This document shows positions 41,331-50,021 of a stretch of DNA of 64,000 nucleotides, in pieces. Position numbers and translations under genes: made by a program. The notes beneath the pieces were generated by a model, which made no database searches, was not told the DNA's origin, and worked only from the letters and a program-made list of their open reading frames with translations. How positions within the stretch are numbered: the first letter of the stretch is position 1; each line of letters opens with the position of its first letter. Source of the stretch: Aquabacterium sp. NJ1 (GTDB lineage Bacteria; Pseudomonadota; Gammaproteobacteria; Burkholderiales; Burkholderiaceae_C); the NCBI RefSeq assembly GCF_000768065.1, contig NZ_JRKM01000001.1:1860001-1924000 (forward strand), in the 5' to 3' direction.

Positions 41331-42842
41331 TCAAGCCAGTTGCCCGGAATCGAAGCCCACGCGTACCGCGCCCCAGTGCCGCCCGTTGAGGTAGATGGGC
41401 ATGGACAGGTCATTGATGACCTCGCCGGTGTCGCGCAGGTAACTCTGGAACAAAAAGGCCTTGGTGTTGTGGGCCAGCTTTTGCCCCACGGGGTCATCGA
41501 AGATGCGTTTGGCGCGGCAGTGGACCAGGTCGGTTTCGTACACGCCCGTGGGCCGCTGCGAGAACTTGCTGTTGTGGGCCGGCGCATAACCATTGTTGTC
41601 CACGGCCAGCGCGTACACGCACCCGGGCAGCGTGGCCAGGACCTGGTCGAACAGGCCCTGCAGGGCGGCCTCCACCTCGCCGTCGTAGCTGGTGGTGTAA
41701 CGCGGCGGGTTGGCGCCTTCGATGGCACGGTAGTCCTGGTCGAACACATTGCGCCCTCGGCCCATCACGCCACCGAGGTAGCGGGTCACATCGTCCCGCA
41801 GGTTCTCCGTGGCCACCACAAGGGTGTCGAACACCGTGCCGCCGGTGCGGAACTCGGCCAGGGCGGTCTGGATGTCTTCGGTGTGGCCGCGCAATTGGTC
41901 CACACGCCGGGCCGAGCTGCTCATGGCATCGTGCACTTCATTGGCGGCCTTGGCCACGCCGTCGATGCGCGCGCTCATGTCGCGGTTGACGCTGGCGAGC
42001 TCCTGCGCGGAGGCGCCAATGGTCTCCACCGTCTCGGTCATCTGGCGAAAGTCGGCCACGAAGGATTCGAACCGGCTCACCGTGGCGGCGATCTCGCTGA
42101 CCGACTCGACCACGCCCTGCTGAATCTGGGCCGTGCCTTCGGCGGTGGAGCCCACCAGGCGGATCATCTCGTCGCTGCGGTTGCTGATCTCCTTGGTCTC
42201 GGCATTGACGCGCTCGGCCAGGCTGCGCACCTCCTTGGCCACCACCGAGAAGCCCTTGCCGGCCTCGCCCGCGCGCGCCGCCTCGATGGCCGCGTTGAGC
42301 GCCAGCAGATTGGTCTGCATGGCGATCTGCTGGATGATGCCGCCGATCTCGCCAATGGCCTTGGCACGCTCGGCCAGCATGTTCACCGTCTGTGTGAACG
42401 CGTCGACCGATTGCTCGATGGTCAGCATGCGGGCCTTCACGCGCTCGAGCTCCTCCATGGAGGCCACGGCGGATGACAGGTTGCGCGTGGCGGTGTCGGC
42501 CACCCCCACGGCGCCGGTCTCGACACTGCCCGACAGCTCTATGACCCGCGCCGCGGATGCGGCCAGGGCCTCGGCATCATGGCGCTGCTGTTCGACCTTG
42601 ATGGCGCTGGAATCCACCTCTTTCTTGAGGTGCGCCACGTTGATGGCTGTCTGGATGCTGCCGCCGCGCGCCGTCAGGATCAGTTCGCGGATGCGTTTGA
42701 GAAAGCGCGTGAAGGCACGAGCGGCCGGCGTGAAACCGGGTACGGCCACATCCAGCGAGGCCCGCCCCTTGTTCAGGGCGACCAGGGCGCCCGTCAGCGA
42801 ACTGGACGCCAGCAGGCCAGACCACCATGTAGACCGGGACAT
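41331..42842 (-). CDS. Methyl-accepting chemotaxis protein with C-terminal sensor-like domain
   Basis: 503 residues from ATG 42842 (GGGGAG 6 nt upstream). Unlike classical receptors, there is no periplasmic ligand domain between two helices: only a mildly hydrophobic segment near residues 5-22 is present. The signalling domain carries the receptor tip IQQIAMQTNLLALNAAIEAARAGEAGKG. From about residue 360 follows a ~140-residue globular domain (YDGEVEAALQGLFDQV, ALAVDNNGYAPAHN, KAFLFQSYLRDTGEV, IYLNGRHWGAVRVGF) resembling Cache-type sensor modules. So sensing appears cytoplasmic and C-terminal. Not linked to che genes here. Confidence 0.88.
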   Translation of the reverse strand: MSRSTWWSGLLASSSLTGALVALNKGRASLDVAVPGFTPAARAFTRFLKRIRELILTARGGSIQTAINVAHLKKEVDSSAIKVEQQRHDAEALAASAARVIELSGSVETGAVGVADTATRNLSSAVASMEELERVKARMLTIEQSVDAFTQTVNMLAERAKAIGEIGGIIQQIAMQTNLLALNAAIEAARAGEAGKGFSVVAKEVRSLAERVNAETKEISNRSDEMIRLVGSTAEGTAQIQQGVVESVSEIAATVSRFESFVADFRQMTETVETIGASAQELASVNRDMSARIDGVAKAANEVHDAMSSSARRVDQLRGHTEDIQTALAEFRTGGTVFDTLVVATENLRDDVTRYLGGVMGRGRNVFDQDYRAIEGANPPRYTTSYDGEVEAALQGLFDQVLATLPGCVYALAVDNNGYAPAHNSKFSQRPTGVYETDLVHCRAKRIFDDPVGQKLAHNTKAFLFQSYLRDTGEVINDLSMPIYLNGRHWGAVRVGFDSGQLA

Positions 42843-42929
42843 CGCGCGCGCTCCCCTAGCTTGGACGACTCCAAAGATAGCCAAGCTGGGCGCCCTCGCC
42901 TAGTCGCAGGAGGTGATTTATCCCGATAT

Positions 42930-42960
42930 TTTCGGACGCACCGTGTTTGTGCGTCCGAAA
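42930..42960 (-). terminator. Perfect 12-bp inverted repeat, likely terminator of the ParB-like gene
   Basis: TTTCGGACGCAC (42930-42941) and GTGCGTCCGAAA (42949-42960) are perfectly complementary with a 7-nt loop. It lies 45 nt past the stop of the ParB-like gene and about 90 bp upstream of the chemoreceptor start, on the same strand. The A/T ends of the stem provide a short U-tract-like end. It could also be a regulator-binding palindrome for the receptor gene. Confidence 0.55.
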
Positions 42961-43004
42961 TGCGCCACATTTGCACAAGTCAGGCTTGGTACTCCCCCGG
43001 GGTA

Positions 43005-43871
43005 TCAGGCTTCCGCAGTCTGGATGGGGTTGGCGGCAGCGGCCAGGCGCGCCTTGAGCTGGGTGTTCTCGGCCTTCAGATCCACGATGATGCGTTGCAG
43101 GCGGGCAATGAACTGCTCATCGGTCTCACCTTCTTGCTGCGTGGCGGCAGGCTTGGCCTCATCGGGGGAGTCCAGCAAAGCCCCCACGGCAGCGGCGCGG
43201 GCTTGCGCCTTGGCTTCGCGCACCTGCTTGGCGGCCTGGCGCAATTCCTTCTTACCACCGGCTGCGGCAGCCACCTGCTCTTCCACAGGCAAGGAGGCCA
43301 CGATGGCGGCGGCATTGATCGATATCTCACCGGCCTTGACCGCGGCGACCAGCTCGGGCGCGGCCGTCTTCTGGATCTTCTCGATCTGGCTGACGGTGGT
43401 GGCGCTGATGCGGGCGGCCTTGGCGATGGCTTCGCGGCTGTTGAGCGGCTCGACGGGCTTGGCCACGGCCGGTGCTTCAGTCTGGTCGCCTGGTGTGGCG
43501 GGGGTGGCCTCCGCAGACTCGGGCGCAGCCTGGGGCTGCTGTTGCACGCGCGAAGCGAGGATGTCCTTCTTGCGCAAGGCCAGCACGCCGCGCTGGAAAT
43601 CCGACACGCTGCGGCGGCCCAGGTGCTGGTCGATCATCCACAGGTGAACGTCGTCCATGGACTTGAACGTGGGGTTCTGGATGGTGTTGAAGGGGATGCC
43701 GTGCTTCTGGCAGATGCCATAGCGGTTGTGGCCGTCCACCAGGACCTCGCCCCACAGGACCAGGGCGTCACGGCAGCCCTCGGCCAGGATGCTGCGCTCC
43801 AGCGCGTCGTGTTCTTCAGGGGTCAGCGGGTCGATGTAGACACGCAATTCTTCCAGGACTTGGATGTTCAT
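43005..43871 (-). CDS. ParB/Srx-like N-terminal domain protein
   Basis: 288 residues from ATG 43871 (MNIQVLEELRVYIDPLTPEE); the longer in-frame start lacks support. The N-terminal ~90 residues are ParB-nuclease-like: VLWGEVLVDGHNRYGICQKHGIPF with the DGHNR motif. A helical region with an HTH-like segment (SREAIAKAARISATTVSQIEKI, about 145-166) and an Ala/Lys/Gln-rich C-terminal coiled coil follow. It resembles plasmid partition-related proteins found singly on betaproteobacterial chromosomes. No parA or origin is adjacent, so a regulatory role is at least as likely as partition. Confidence 0.8.
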   Translation of the reverse strand: MNIQVLEELRVYIDPLTPEEHDALERSILAEGCRDALVLWGEVLVDGHNRYGICQKHGIPFNTIQNPTFKSMDDVHLWMIDQHLGRRSVSDFQRGVLALRKKDILASRVQQQPQAAPESAEATPATPGDQTEAPAVAKPVEPLNSREAIAKAARISATTVSQIEKIQKTAAPELVAAVKAGEISINAAAIVASLPVEEQVAAAAGGKKELRQAAKQVREAKAQARAAAVGALLDSPDEAKPAATQQEGETDEQFIARLQRIIVDLKAENTQLKARLAAAANPIQTAEA

Positions 43872-43966
43872 GAGGCGCGGGGGCGGGGGCACTGCTTCGA
43901 TCGGGGGGCCATTCTAATTGGACGAGCCCGAGCAGTGCACCGCCCACGCGGAGCGATCATCCAGCC

Positions 43967-45181
43967 TTACTTCAGCTCCGCCGAGCTCTTGCCCAGCAAG
44001 CGCCGGGCGATGATCAGCAACTGGATCTGCTGCGTGCCTTCGAAGATGTCGAGGATCTTGGCGTCGCGCGACCACTTCTCCAGCAAAGCCGTTTCCGTGT
44101 AGCCGATGCTGCCGGCCAGCTCCACGCACTTGAGCGCCACGTCCACGCAGGTGCGGCCTGCCTTGGCCTTGGCCAGCGAGGCTTCCAGCGAATTGGGGCG
44201 GGCGTTGTCCGCCATCCAGGCGGCTTGCATGGTCAGCAGGCGAGCCGCTTCATAGTCCGCCTGCATGCGGATGTAGTCGGCCACGGCAGCAGGCTGGCGG
44301 TGCACCGGCTTGCAGTAGTCCACCTCGATGCCACAACCCTTGAGGATGCGGCCCATCTCTTCGATGCAGGCGCGCGTCAGGCCCACGGCCATGGCCGCCA
44401 CCAGCGGGCGCGTGTTGTCGAAGGTCTGCATGACCCCGGCAAAACTCTTCTCGGGGTTGACCTCGGGGTCGCCCAGCAGGTTGGCCTTGGGCACGCGGCA
44501 ATCCTTGAGCAGGAAGGCGGCCGTGTCGGAGGCGCGGATGCCCAGCTTGTGCTCCAGGCGCACCAGCTCGAAACCCGGCGTGCCCTTCTCCACCACGAAG
44601 GACTTGATGGCCGCGCGGCCCAGGCTCTTGTCCAGCGTGGCCCACACCACCACCAGGTCCGCCCGGTCACCCGAGGTCACGTAGATCTTTTCGCCGTTGA
44701 GCACGTAGTGGTCGCCATCCAGGCGCGCCGTGGTGCGGATGGCGGCCGAGTCCGACCCACAACCCGGCTCGGTGATGGCCATCGCGGCCCAGCGGCCCTT
44801 GAAGCGCTTGAGCTGCTCGTCATTGGCCACCGACGCGATCGCCGAGTTGCCCAGGCCCTGACGCGGCATGGACAAGAGCATGCCCACATCGCCCCAGCAC
44901 AGTTCCATGATGGACAAGGCCGTCGACAAGTTGGTGCCGTTGCGGTTGCCCTGCGACTTGTCGTTCGCATCACGGCGCACCCCGGTGGCGCCCGTGCCAC
45001 CAACTTCGCTGTTGCCCTCGTTCATGCCGTCGATCACGGCGGCCAGCATGTCCAGCTCGACCGGCCGCTCATGCTCGGCCAGGTCGTACTTGCGCGAAAT
45101 CGGGCGCAGCACCTCGGCAGCGGTTTCATGGGCCTGGCGCACCAGGGGCTTGAACTTGCGGGGAATATCCAGATTGATCAT
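43967..45181 (-). CDS. Acyl-CoA dehydrogenase (first)
   Basis: 404 residues. FAD enzyme of fatty-acyl-CoA beta-oxidation type. Landmarks: AMAITEPGCGSDSAAIRTTA (flavin/substrate loop), LNGEKIYVTSGDRADLVVVWAT, HKLGIRASDTAAFLLKDCRVP, and the C-terminal KILDIFEGTQQIQ, with the usual Glu of the catalytic-base motif. Substrate chain length cannot be told. Downstream of a second dehydrogenase gene on the same strand, with a hairpin repeat between them. Confidence 0.92.
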   Translation of the reverse strand: MINLDIPRKFKPLVRQAHETAAEVLRPISRKYDLAEHERPVELDMLAAVIDGMNEGNSEVGGTGATGVRRDANDKSQGNRNGTNLSTALSIMELCWGDVGMLLSMPRQGLGNSAIASVANDEQLKRFKGRWAAMAITEPGCGSDSAAIRTTARLDGDHYVLNGEKIYVTSGDRADLVVVWATLDKSLGRAAIKSFVVEKGTPGFELVRLEHKLGIRASDTAAFLLKDCRVPKANLLGDPEVNPEKSFAGVMQTFDNTRPLVAAMAVGLTRACIEEMGRILKGCGIEVDYCKPVHRQPAAVADYIRMQADYEAARLLTMQAAWMADNARPNSLEASLAKAKAGRTCVDVALKCVELAGSIGYTETALLEKWSRDAKILDIFEGTQQIQLLIIARRLLGKSSAELK

Positions 45182-45270
45182 GAGAAACCTTTAAAGCGCA
45201 GACTCTGTGCATGCCACATCACCGACCCAGCGAACACCGCAGAACCGGCTCCGCCGGGCTGCTGGTGTTG

Positions 45271-45308
45271 CCCCCTTGAGGGGGCCGCCGAAGGCGGTAG
45301 GGGGTGGG
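45271..45308. repeat. GC-rich double-hairpin intergenic repeat
   Basis: CCCCCTTGAGGGGG forms one hairpin and GCCGCCGAAGGCGG a second, followed by TAGGGGGTGGG. I recall near-identical elements as abundant intergenic repeats in Comamonadaceae genomes. Only one copy occurs in this window, between the two acyl-CoA dehydrogenase genes, where it may also attenuate transcription. Confidence 0.6.
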
Positions 45309-45311
45309 CTC

Positions 45312-46622
45312 TTAAAGCAGCAAGCCACCTTCCATCACACCAACCGCACGCAAATCACGGTACCAACGCTCCACCGGGTGCTCCTTCACGAAGCCATGCC
45401 CGCCCAGCAGCTGCACGCCATCGTTGCCGATCTGCATGCCCTTGTCGGCACACAGGCGGCGCGCCAGCGTCACGGCCTCATCAGAAGGCAGATCGGCATC
45501 CACCAGGCTGGCCGCGCGCCAGGTCAGCAGGCGCATGCCCCCCATCTCGATGGCCATGTTCGAGATCGCAAACGCCACGGATTGCCGGTGGCTGATGGGC
45601 TCACCAAAGGCCTCGCGCTCGTTCACATAAGGGATCAGGTAGTCCAGCACGGACTTGGCGCAGCCCACCGCCATCCCGCACCAGGCCAGGCGGCCCAGCT
45701 GGATGCACTCGTTGTACACAGCCGGCTTGGCCTCGCCCAGCAGGTTGTTTGCCGGTACCGACACCGACTCCAGGCGCAAGCGCGCGCAGCCCGCCGCGCG
45801 CAGGCCCATGCTGCGGTCTTCCTCGACCGACAAGCCCTTGCTGGACGACTCGACCAGGAACAGCGCCGGGCCCGCGCCCTCCAGGTGCGCCGCCACAATG
45901 AACAACTCGGCCGTCTTGGCCAGCGGCACCATGGACTTGAGCCCATGCAGCACAAAGCCGTTGCCCACGCGCATGGCACGCGTCTGCAGCACATACGGGT
46001 CGAACAGGGCCACGGGCTCCTGCACGGCCAGGGCGGCAGCGGGCGGCTTCTCACCGGCAAAATCCGCCAGATAACGCGCTTGTTGATCCGCATCACCCCA
46101 CAGCACCAGGCCCGTGCTCACGGCAGACGGTGCCAGGGCGGCAAACGCCAGGCCCATGTCGCCTTCGGCCATGGCTTCGGCGATCAGGGCATTGGTGATG
46201 GCCGACCGCTCCGACCCCATGCCGCCCAGCGACTCGGGGATGCCCAGGGCCGTGAAGCCCAGTTCGGCGCACTGTGCCAGCAAGGCCTCCGGCGCAGCAT
46301 AGGCCGCGTCGGCCGCCGAGGCCGCCGGGCGCAATTGCTCCATGGCGAACGTGCGCGCAGCTTCTTGCAGGGCCGCCTGATCGTCGCTCGGGGTCAGATC
46401 AAACAGGTCACCACTGCCGCTACTCTTGGGCAGACGCTGTGGGGCACCCAGGTTCTTCACCGCCTTGAAGGCCCGGTTGGCGGCTGTCACGGTTTTGAAG
46501 CCGACTTTGGTGCCCTGGTAGAGCACCTTTTCGGTCGGTTTGCGCAGGTTGAGCTTGTCCAATTGCGGATTGGCCGCCATGCGGCTCAAAGAACGCAGGC
46601 CGAGTCGTGTGAGCGAGGTCAT
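45312..46622 (-). CDS. Acyl-CoA dehydrogenase (second) with basic N-terminal extension
   Basis: 436 residues from ATG 46622 (MTSLTRLGLRSLSRMAANPQ). About 75 residues precede the dehydrogenase fold and are basic, with repeated Lys/Arg and aromatic residues, possibly for membrane or partner contact. The fold then starts at LTPSDDQAALQEAARTFAMEQLRP. Conserved parts include ALGIPESLGGMGSE, REAFGEPISHRQSVAFAISNM and GVQLLGGHGFVKEHPVERWYRD. Divergent (120 bp) from an AraC-family gene that may control it and the first dehydrogenase. Confidence 0.88.
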   Translation of the reverse strand: MTSLTRLGLRSLSRMAANPQLDKLNLRKPTEKVLYQGTKVGFKTVTAANRAFKAVKNLGAPQRLPKSSGSGDLFDLTPSDDQAALQEAARTFAMEQLRPAASAADAAYAAPEALLAQCAELGFTALGIPESLGGMGSERSAITNALIAEAMAEGDMGLAFAALAPSAVSTGLVLWGDADQQARYLADFAGEKPPAAALAVQEPVALFDPYVLQTRAMRVGNGFVLHGLKSMVPLAKTAELFIVAAHLEGAGPALFLVESSSKGLSVEEDRSMGLRAAGCARLRLESVSVPANNLLGEAKPAVYNECIQLGRLAWCGMAVGCAKSVLDYLIPYVNEREAFGEPISHRQSVAFAISNMAIEMGGMRLLTWRAASLVDADLPSDEAVTLARRLCADKGMQIGNDGVQLLGGHGFVKEHPVERWYRDLRAVGVMEGGLLL

Positions 46623-46742
46623 GGGTTGGATAAGATGCCAAGGTTGGATGAACAGTGGCAGGCATCTTGCCGAAGGCCCGCCACCAATACTTGCCCCTTT
46701 ACGCCAGTCCAGTTGACCGGCCTTGCCAGAACACGCCACCCG

Positions 46743-47792
46743 ATGCCCCTCGCCGCGCCGACCATGAAGCCGGATACCTACGCCTCAGCCCTGCGAAGCT
46801 GGCTGATCGCGGCCCGGAACGCGGTCGAGCAAAGGGGGGTGGATGCCGACGCGCTATTGCAGCAGGTGGGGCTGGACCTGTCCACTGCCACAGACCCGAT
46901 GGCGCGCTACCCGGCCCACCTGGGCCTGGCCTTCTGGCAAAAGGCCGTCAACCTGATCGGCGAAGAGTTGCTGGGCATGGACGTGGCCCTGCAGTTCATG
47001 CCGCTGAACTTCAACGCCCTCGGGTATGCCCTGATGGCCTCGGAGAACCTGGGGCAGATGTACCTGCGCCTGTCCCGCTACGCCCACGTCGTGACCGACG
47101 CGGCCGACATCCGCTTCGAGGTGGACGCCGGTGCCGGCCGCCTGAGCATCCGGGGTGACTCGGCCCTGCTGGCCACGGTGGACGACGCCACCCGCTGGAG
47201 CATCTTCGACTACGCCATGCTCACGGTGGTGCGCGGCTCGCGCATGCTCTACGGCAAGGATTTCATGCCGCTGGAATTGCGCCTGCAGCGCCAGCGCCCC
47301 AAGGACCACACCCGTTTCGAGCGCGTGTTGCGCTGCATCCCGGTTTACGGCTGCCCTGACAACACCCTGGTCGTGGACCTGGCCACGCTCAACAAGCCGC
47401 TGTCGTACGCCAACACGGACGTGGTCAAGGCCAGCGAAACCACGCTGGACCGCTACAGCTCCAACCTGGGCGAGCGCCAGCTGACCGAGCAACTGGCCAA
47501 TGTGTTCAAAGAACTGCTGCCCAGCGGCGAGCCCCTGCAGGACGACGTGGCCCAGCGCCTGAACATGACCCTGCGCACCCTGCAGCGCCGCCTGGCCGAG
47601 GCCCAGACCTGCTACCGCGACGTGCTCAACGACACGCGCCACCAGCTGGCCCTGAGCTACCTGGGCAGCCAGCAGTACTCGGTGGGCGAAATCGCCTTCC
47701 TGCTGGGCTTCTCCGAGGTCAGCGCCTTCACCCGCGCCTTCAAGCGCTGGACGGGATGCTCGCCGCGCGAATGGCGCAATCAGGCCGATTGA
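46743..47792 (+). CDS. AraC-family transcriptional regulator
   Basis: 349 residues from ATG 46743 (ATG 46764, MKPDTYAS, is an equally plausible start; neither has a clear ribosome site). N-terminal ~200 residues match the arabinose-binding-like regulatory domain of the AraC group (LLQQVGLDLSTATDPMARYP, LTVVRGSRMLYG). The C-terminal HTH_18 domain reads LNMTLRTLQRRLAEAQTCYRDVL and YSVGEIAFLLGFSEVSAFTRAFKRWTG. The open frame extends far upstream on the antisense of the dehydrogenase genes, but that part is not coding. Divergent placement suggests control of the acyl-CoA dehydrogenases. Confidence 0.88.
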   Translation: MPLAAPTMKPDTYASALRSWLIAARNAVEQRGVDADALLQQVGLDLSTATDPMARYPAHLGLAFWQKAVNLIGEELLGMDVALQFMPLNFNALGYALMASENLGQMYLRLSRYAHVVTDAADIRFEVDAGAGRLSIRGDSALLATVDDATRWSIFDYAMLTVVRGSRMLYGKDFMPLELRLQRQRPKDHTRFERVLRCIPVYGCPDNTLVVDLATLNKPLSYANTDVVKASETTLDRYSSNLGERQLTEQLANVFKELLPSGEPLQDDVAQRLNMTLRTLQRRLAEAQTCYRDVLNDTRHQLALSYLGSQQYSVGEIAFLLGFSEVSAFTRAFKRWTGCSPREWRNQAD

Positions 47793-47848
47793 ACCCGCCT
47801 CATCGGCCCCCTACACTGTCGCCCTGCCCCCGCGTCCTGAATTTCGCC

Positions 47849-48946
47849 ATGCGCATTGAAGACATCCGCCAGCGTATGCAAGCGCTGGGCGCCAAACCCG
47901 TCCACATCCAGCGTGTGCTGCGTCTGTGGTCGCAAGCCCTGCCGCAAGAAGGTGGCAAACGCCGCCCCGAAGACTTCCTGCCGCTGGAAGTGCGCGAAGC
48001 CATGCCCGCCCTGCTGGCCGACATCCACCAGCTGGCCCGCATCCGTTCCGAGCACCCCGGTGAAGACGGCTCCGCGCGCCTGCTCGTCGAACTGGCCGAT
48101 GGGCAGACCGTGGAAAGCGTGCTGCTGCCGCGTGACGGCCTGTGCGTGTCGTCGCAAGTGGGTTGCGCCGTGGGCTGCGTGTTCTGCATGACGGGCAAGG
48201 AAGGCCTGCTGCGCCAGGTGGGCAGCGCCGAGATCGTCGCCCAGGTGGCCCTGGCCCGCACACGCCGCAAGGTCAGCAAGGTCGTGTTCATGGGCATGGG
48301 CGAGCCCTCGCACAACCTGGACAACGTGCTCGAAGCCATCGAGCTGCTGGGCACCATCGGCAACATCGGGCACAAGAACCTGGTGTTCTCCACCGTGGGC
48401 GACCCGCGCGCGTTCGACCGCCTGCAAAGCCTGGAGCCTGGCCGTGTGAGGCCCGCACTGGCCTTGTCCTTGCACACCACCAAGGCCGATTTGCGCGCCC
48501 AGCTGCTGCCCCGTGCACCGCGCATGTCGCCCGAAGAACTGGTCGAACGCGCCGAGGTTTATGCACGCGCCACCGGCTACCCCGTTCAATACCAGTGGAC
48601 CCTGATCGAAGGCGTCAACGACAACGTGGATGAGATCGAAGGCATCGTGCGCCTGCTCAAAGGCAAGTACGCGCTGATGAACATGATCCCCTACAACACC
48701 GTGGACGAACTCGACTTCAAGCGCCCCTCATGGGAGCGCGCCGCGGAGATCGCCCGGACCCTGCACCGCCGCGGCATCCTCACCAAGCTGCGACACTCTG
48801 CCGGGCAGGACGTGGATGGCGGCTGTGGGCAGTTGCGTGCGAGGCATGCTCATGCCGATGGGGCCCGTCCCCCTCAAGTGCGGAGGGTGCGATGGATTGA
48901 CACACCCAAACCCAGCGCCGGCCCGGATAATTCGAATACCAACTAA
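47849..48946 (+). CDS. RlmN/Cfr-family radical SAM RNA methyltransferase
   Basis: 365 residues. Radical SAM cluster CAVGCVFC preceded by LCVSSQVG, then VFMGMGEPSHNLDNV and LALSLHTTKADLR; C-terminal HSAGQDVDGGCGQL holds the Cys that in RlmN forms the methylene adduct with RNA. The N-terminus (MRIEDIRQRMQALGAKPVHI) differs from housekeeping RlmN, which in this order usually sits near ndk and pilW, so this may be a paralogue with another target. The extra ~35-residue tail after the catalytic Cys region is basic and unusual. Confidence 0.8.
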   Translation: MRIEDIRQRMQALGAKPVHIQRVLRLWSQALPQEGGKRRPEDFLPLEVREAMPALLADIHQLARIRSEHPGEDGSARLLVELADGQTVESVLLPRDGLCVSSQVGCAVGCVFCMTGKEGLLRQVGSAEIVAQVALARTRRKVSKVVFMGMGEPSHNLDNVLEAIELLGTIGNIGHKNLVFSTVGDPRAFDRLQSLEPGRVRPALALSLHTTKADLRAQLLPRAPRMSPEELVERAEVYARATGYPVQYQWTLIEGVNDNVDEIEGIVRLLKGKYALMNMIPYNTVDELDFKRPSWERAAEIARTLHRRGILTKLRHSAGQDVDGGCGQLRARHAHADGARPPQVRRVRWIDTPKPSAGPDNSNTN

Positions 48947-48999
48947 CGTGCCGGGGCATGCCGCCCACGGCATATCAATTCGTCATCGGGAGGATCTAC

Positions 49000-50001
49000 A
49001 TGCACCGCATTCGTCACATCGGTTTGGCCGCCTCGCTGCTGGCTGTTTCTTGCGCAGCCAACGCCTTCACCTTCGACCAGGACAGCTACTACGCGTCCTC
49101 AGGCCGCACCATCAGCCAGTTCTCGGCCAACGGTACGCTGTTGGACACCGTCACGCCCACTGGCCCGACGTCCCTGGGCACCGAAACACGTGGCATCGCA
49201 TTCGGCGGTGACGGCCTGATGTACGTGGTCCGCGCGGACGACGTGTGGGGCAACAGTGGGCACTCTGGCGTCGATGTCATGAACGCCAGCGGGCAGGTGC
49301 TCCGGTCCTACGCCCTGGACACCGGGGTCAGCGGCAACATCGCGATGGGCAACATCGCCTTCGCCGGTGACGGCCACACCTTCTACGTCGCGGGTTATGG
49401 CGGCGTCTACCAGTTCGACAGCCAGACAACGGACGCCGGACACAAGATCATCAACGACAGCGGCTACGACCTGGCCGTGATGCCCAATGGCGACCTCATC
49501 CTCGGCCAGGAATACAGCATCGCGCGCTACACAACGGGCGGCACGCTGGTGTCCAGCTTCCGCAACCTGCAAGACCCTCAGCAACTGACTGCCGGCTTCA
49601 ACGACTCGACCGACATTTCTCTGACCAATGTGCGCGGCATCGCCTATGACGCCAGCACGGACACGACCTATGTCTCCATGCTGGGCTACCACGGCGGCTC
49701 AAGCACCCAGATGAGCCACAAGATCATGGCCCTCGATGGGTTCAGCGACACCTTGAAGGGCATCACCACCTACACCTATGCCGAAGACCTGTATGCGCCG
49801 GGCAATGGCCAACTCATCGCCGGCAGCTGGGTCATGCCGCCTGGCGTGTTTGACGCGAACCTGCAAGCCAGCAAGCCGCTGGGCGACCACGATATCCTTT
49901 TCGTGACGGCCATGCCCGTTCCCGAGGCCGGCACCTCCGCCATGATGCTGCTGGGCCTGGGCGGGGTCTTGGCGCTGCGGGCATCGCGGCGCCGCGCTTG
50001 A
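49000..50001 (+). CDS. PEP-CTERM sorted exported protein, beta-propeller-like
   Basis: 333 residues from ATG 49000, with GGGAGG 7 nt upstream. A signal peptide ends near SCAANA. The body has repeated strand-turn units (GIAFGGDGLMYVV, NIAFAGDGHTFYVAG, DLAVMPNGDLILGQ, GIAYDASTDTTYVS) suggesting an NHL/YVTN-like propeller. The C-terminus is VPEAGTSAMMLLGLGGVLALRASRRRA: a PEP-type motif (PEA here), a hydrophobic helix and an Arg-rich end, the sorting signal processed by exosortase. No exosortase or exopolysaccharide gene is in the window. Confidence 0.8.
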   Translation: MHRIRHIGLAASLLAVSCAANAFTFDQDSYYASSGRTISQFSANGTLLDTVTPTGPTSLGTETRGIAFGGDGLMYVVRADDVWGNSGHSGVDVMNASGQVLRSYALDTGVSGNIAMGNIAFAGDGHTFYVAGYGGVYQFDSQTTDAGHKIINDSGYDLAVMPNGDLILGQEYSIARYTTGGTLVSSFRNLQDPQQLTAGFNDSTDISLTNVRGIAYDASTDTTYVSMLGYHGGSSTQMSHKIMALDGFSDTLKGITTYTYAEDLYAPGNGQLIAGSWVMPPGVFDANLQASKPLGDHDILFVTAMPVPEAGTSAMMLLGLGGVLALRASRRRA

Positions 50002-50021
50002 GCGCCACACCTGGAACGGTA

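Noticed and set aside
45207..46742. Upstream extension of the AraC-type gene frame
   Set aside because: It is antisense to an acyl-CoA dehydrogenase; AraC homology starts only after 46743.
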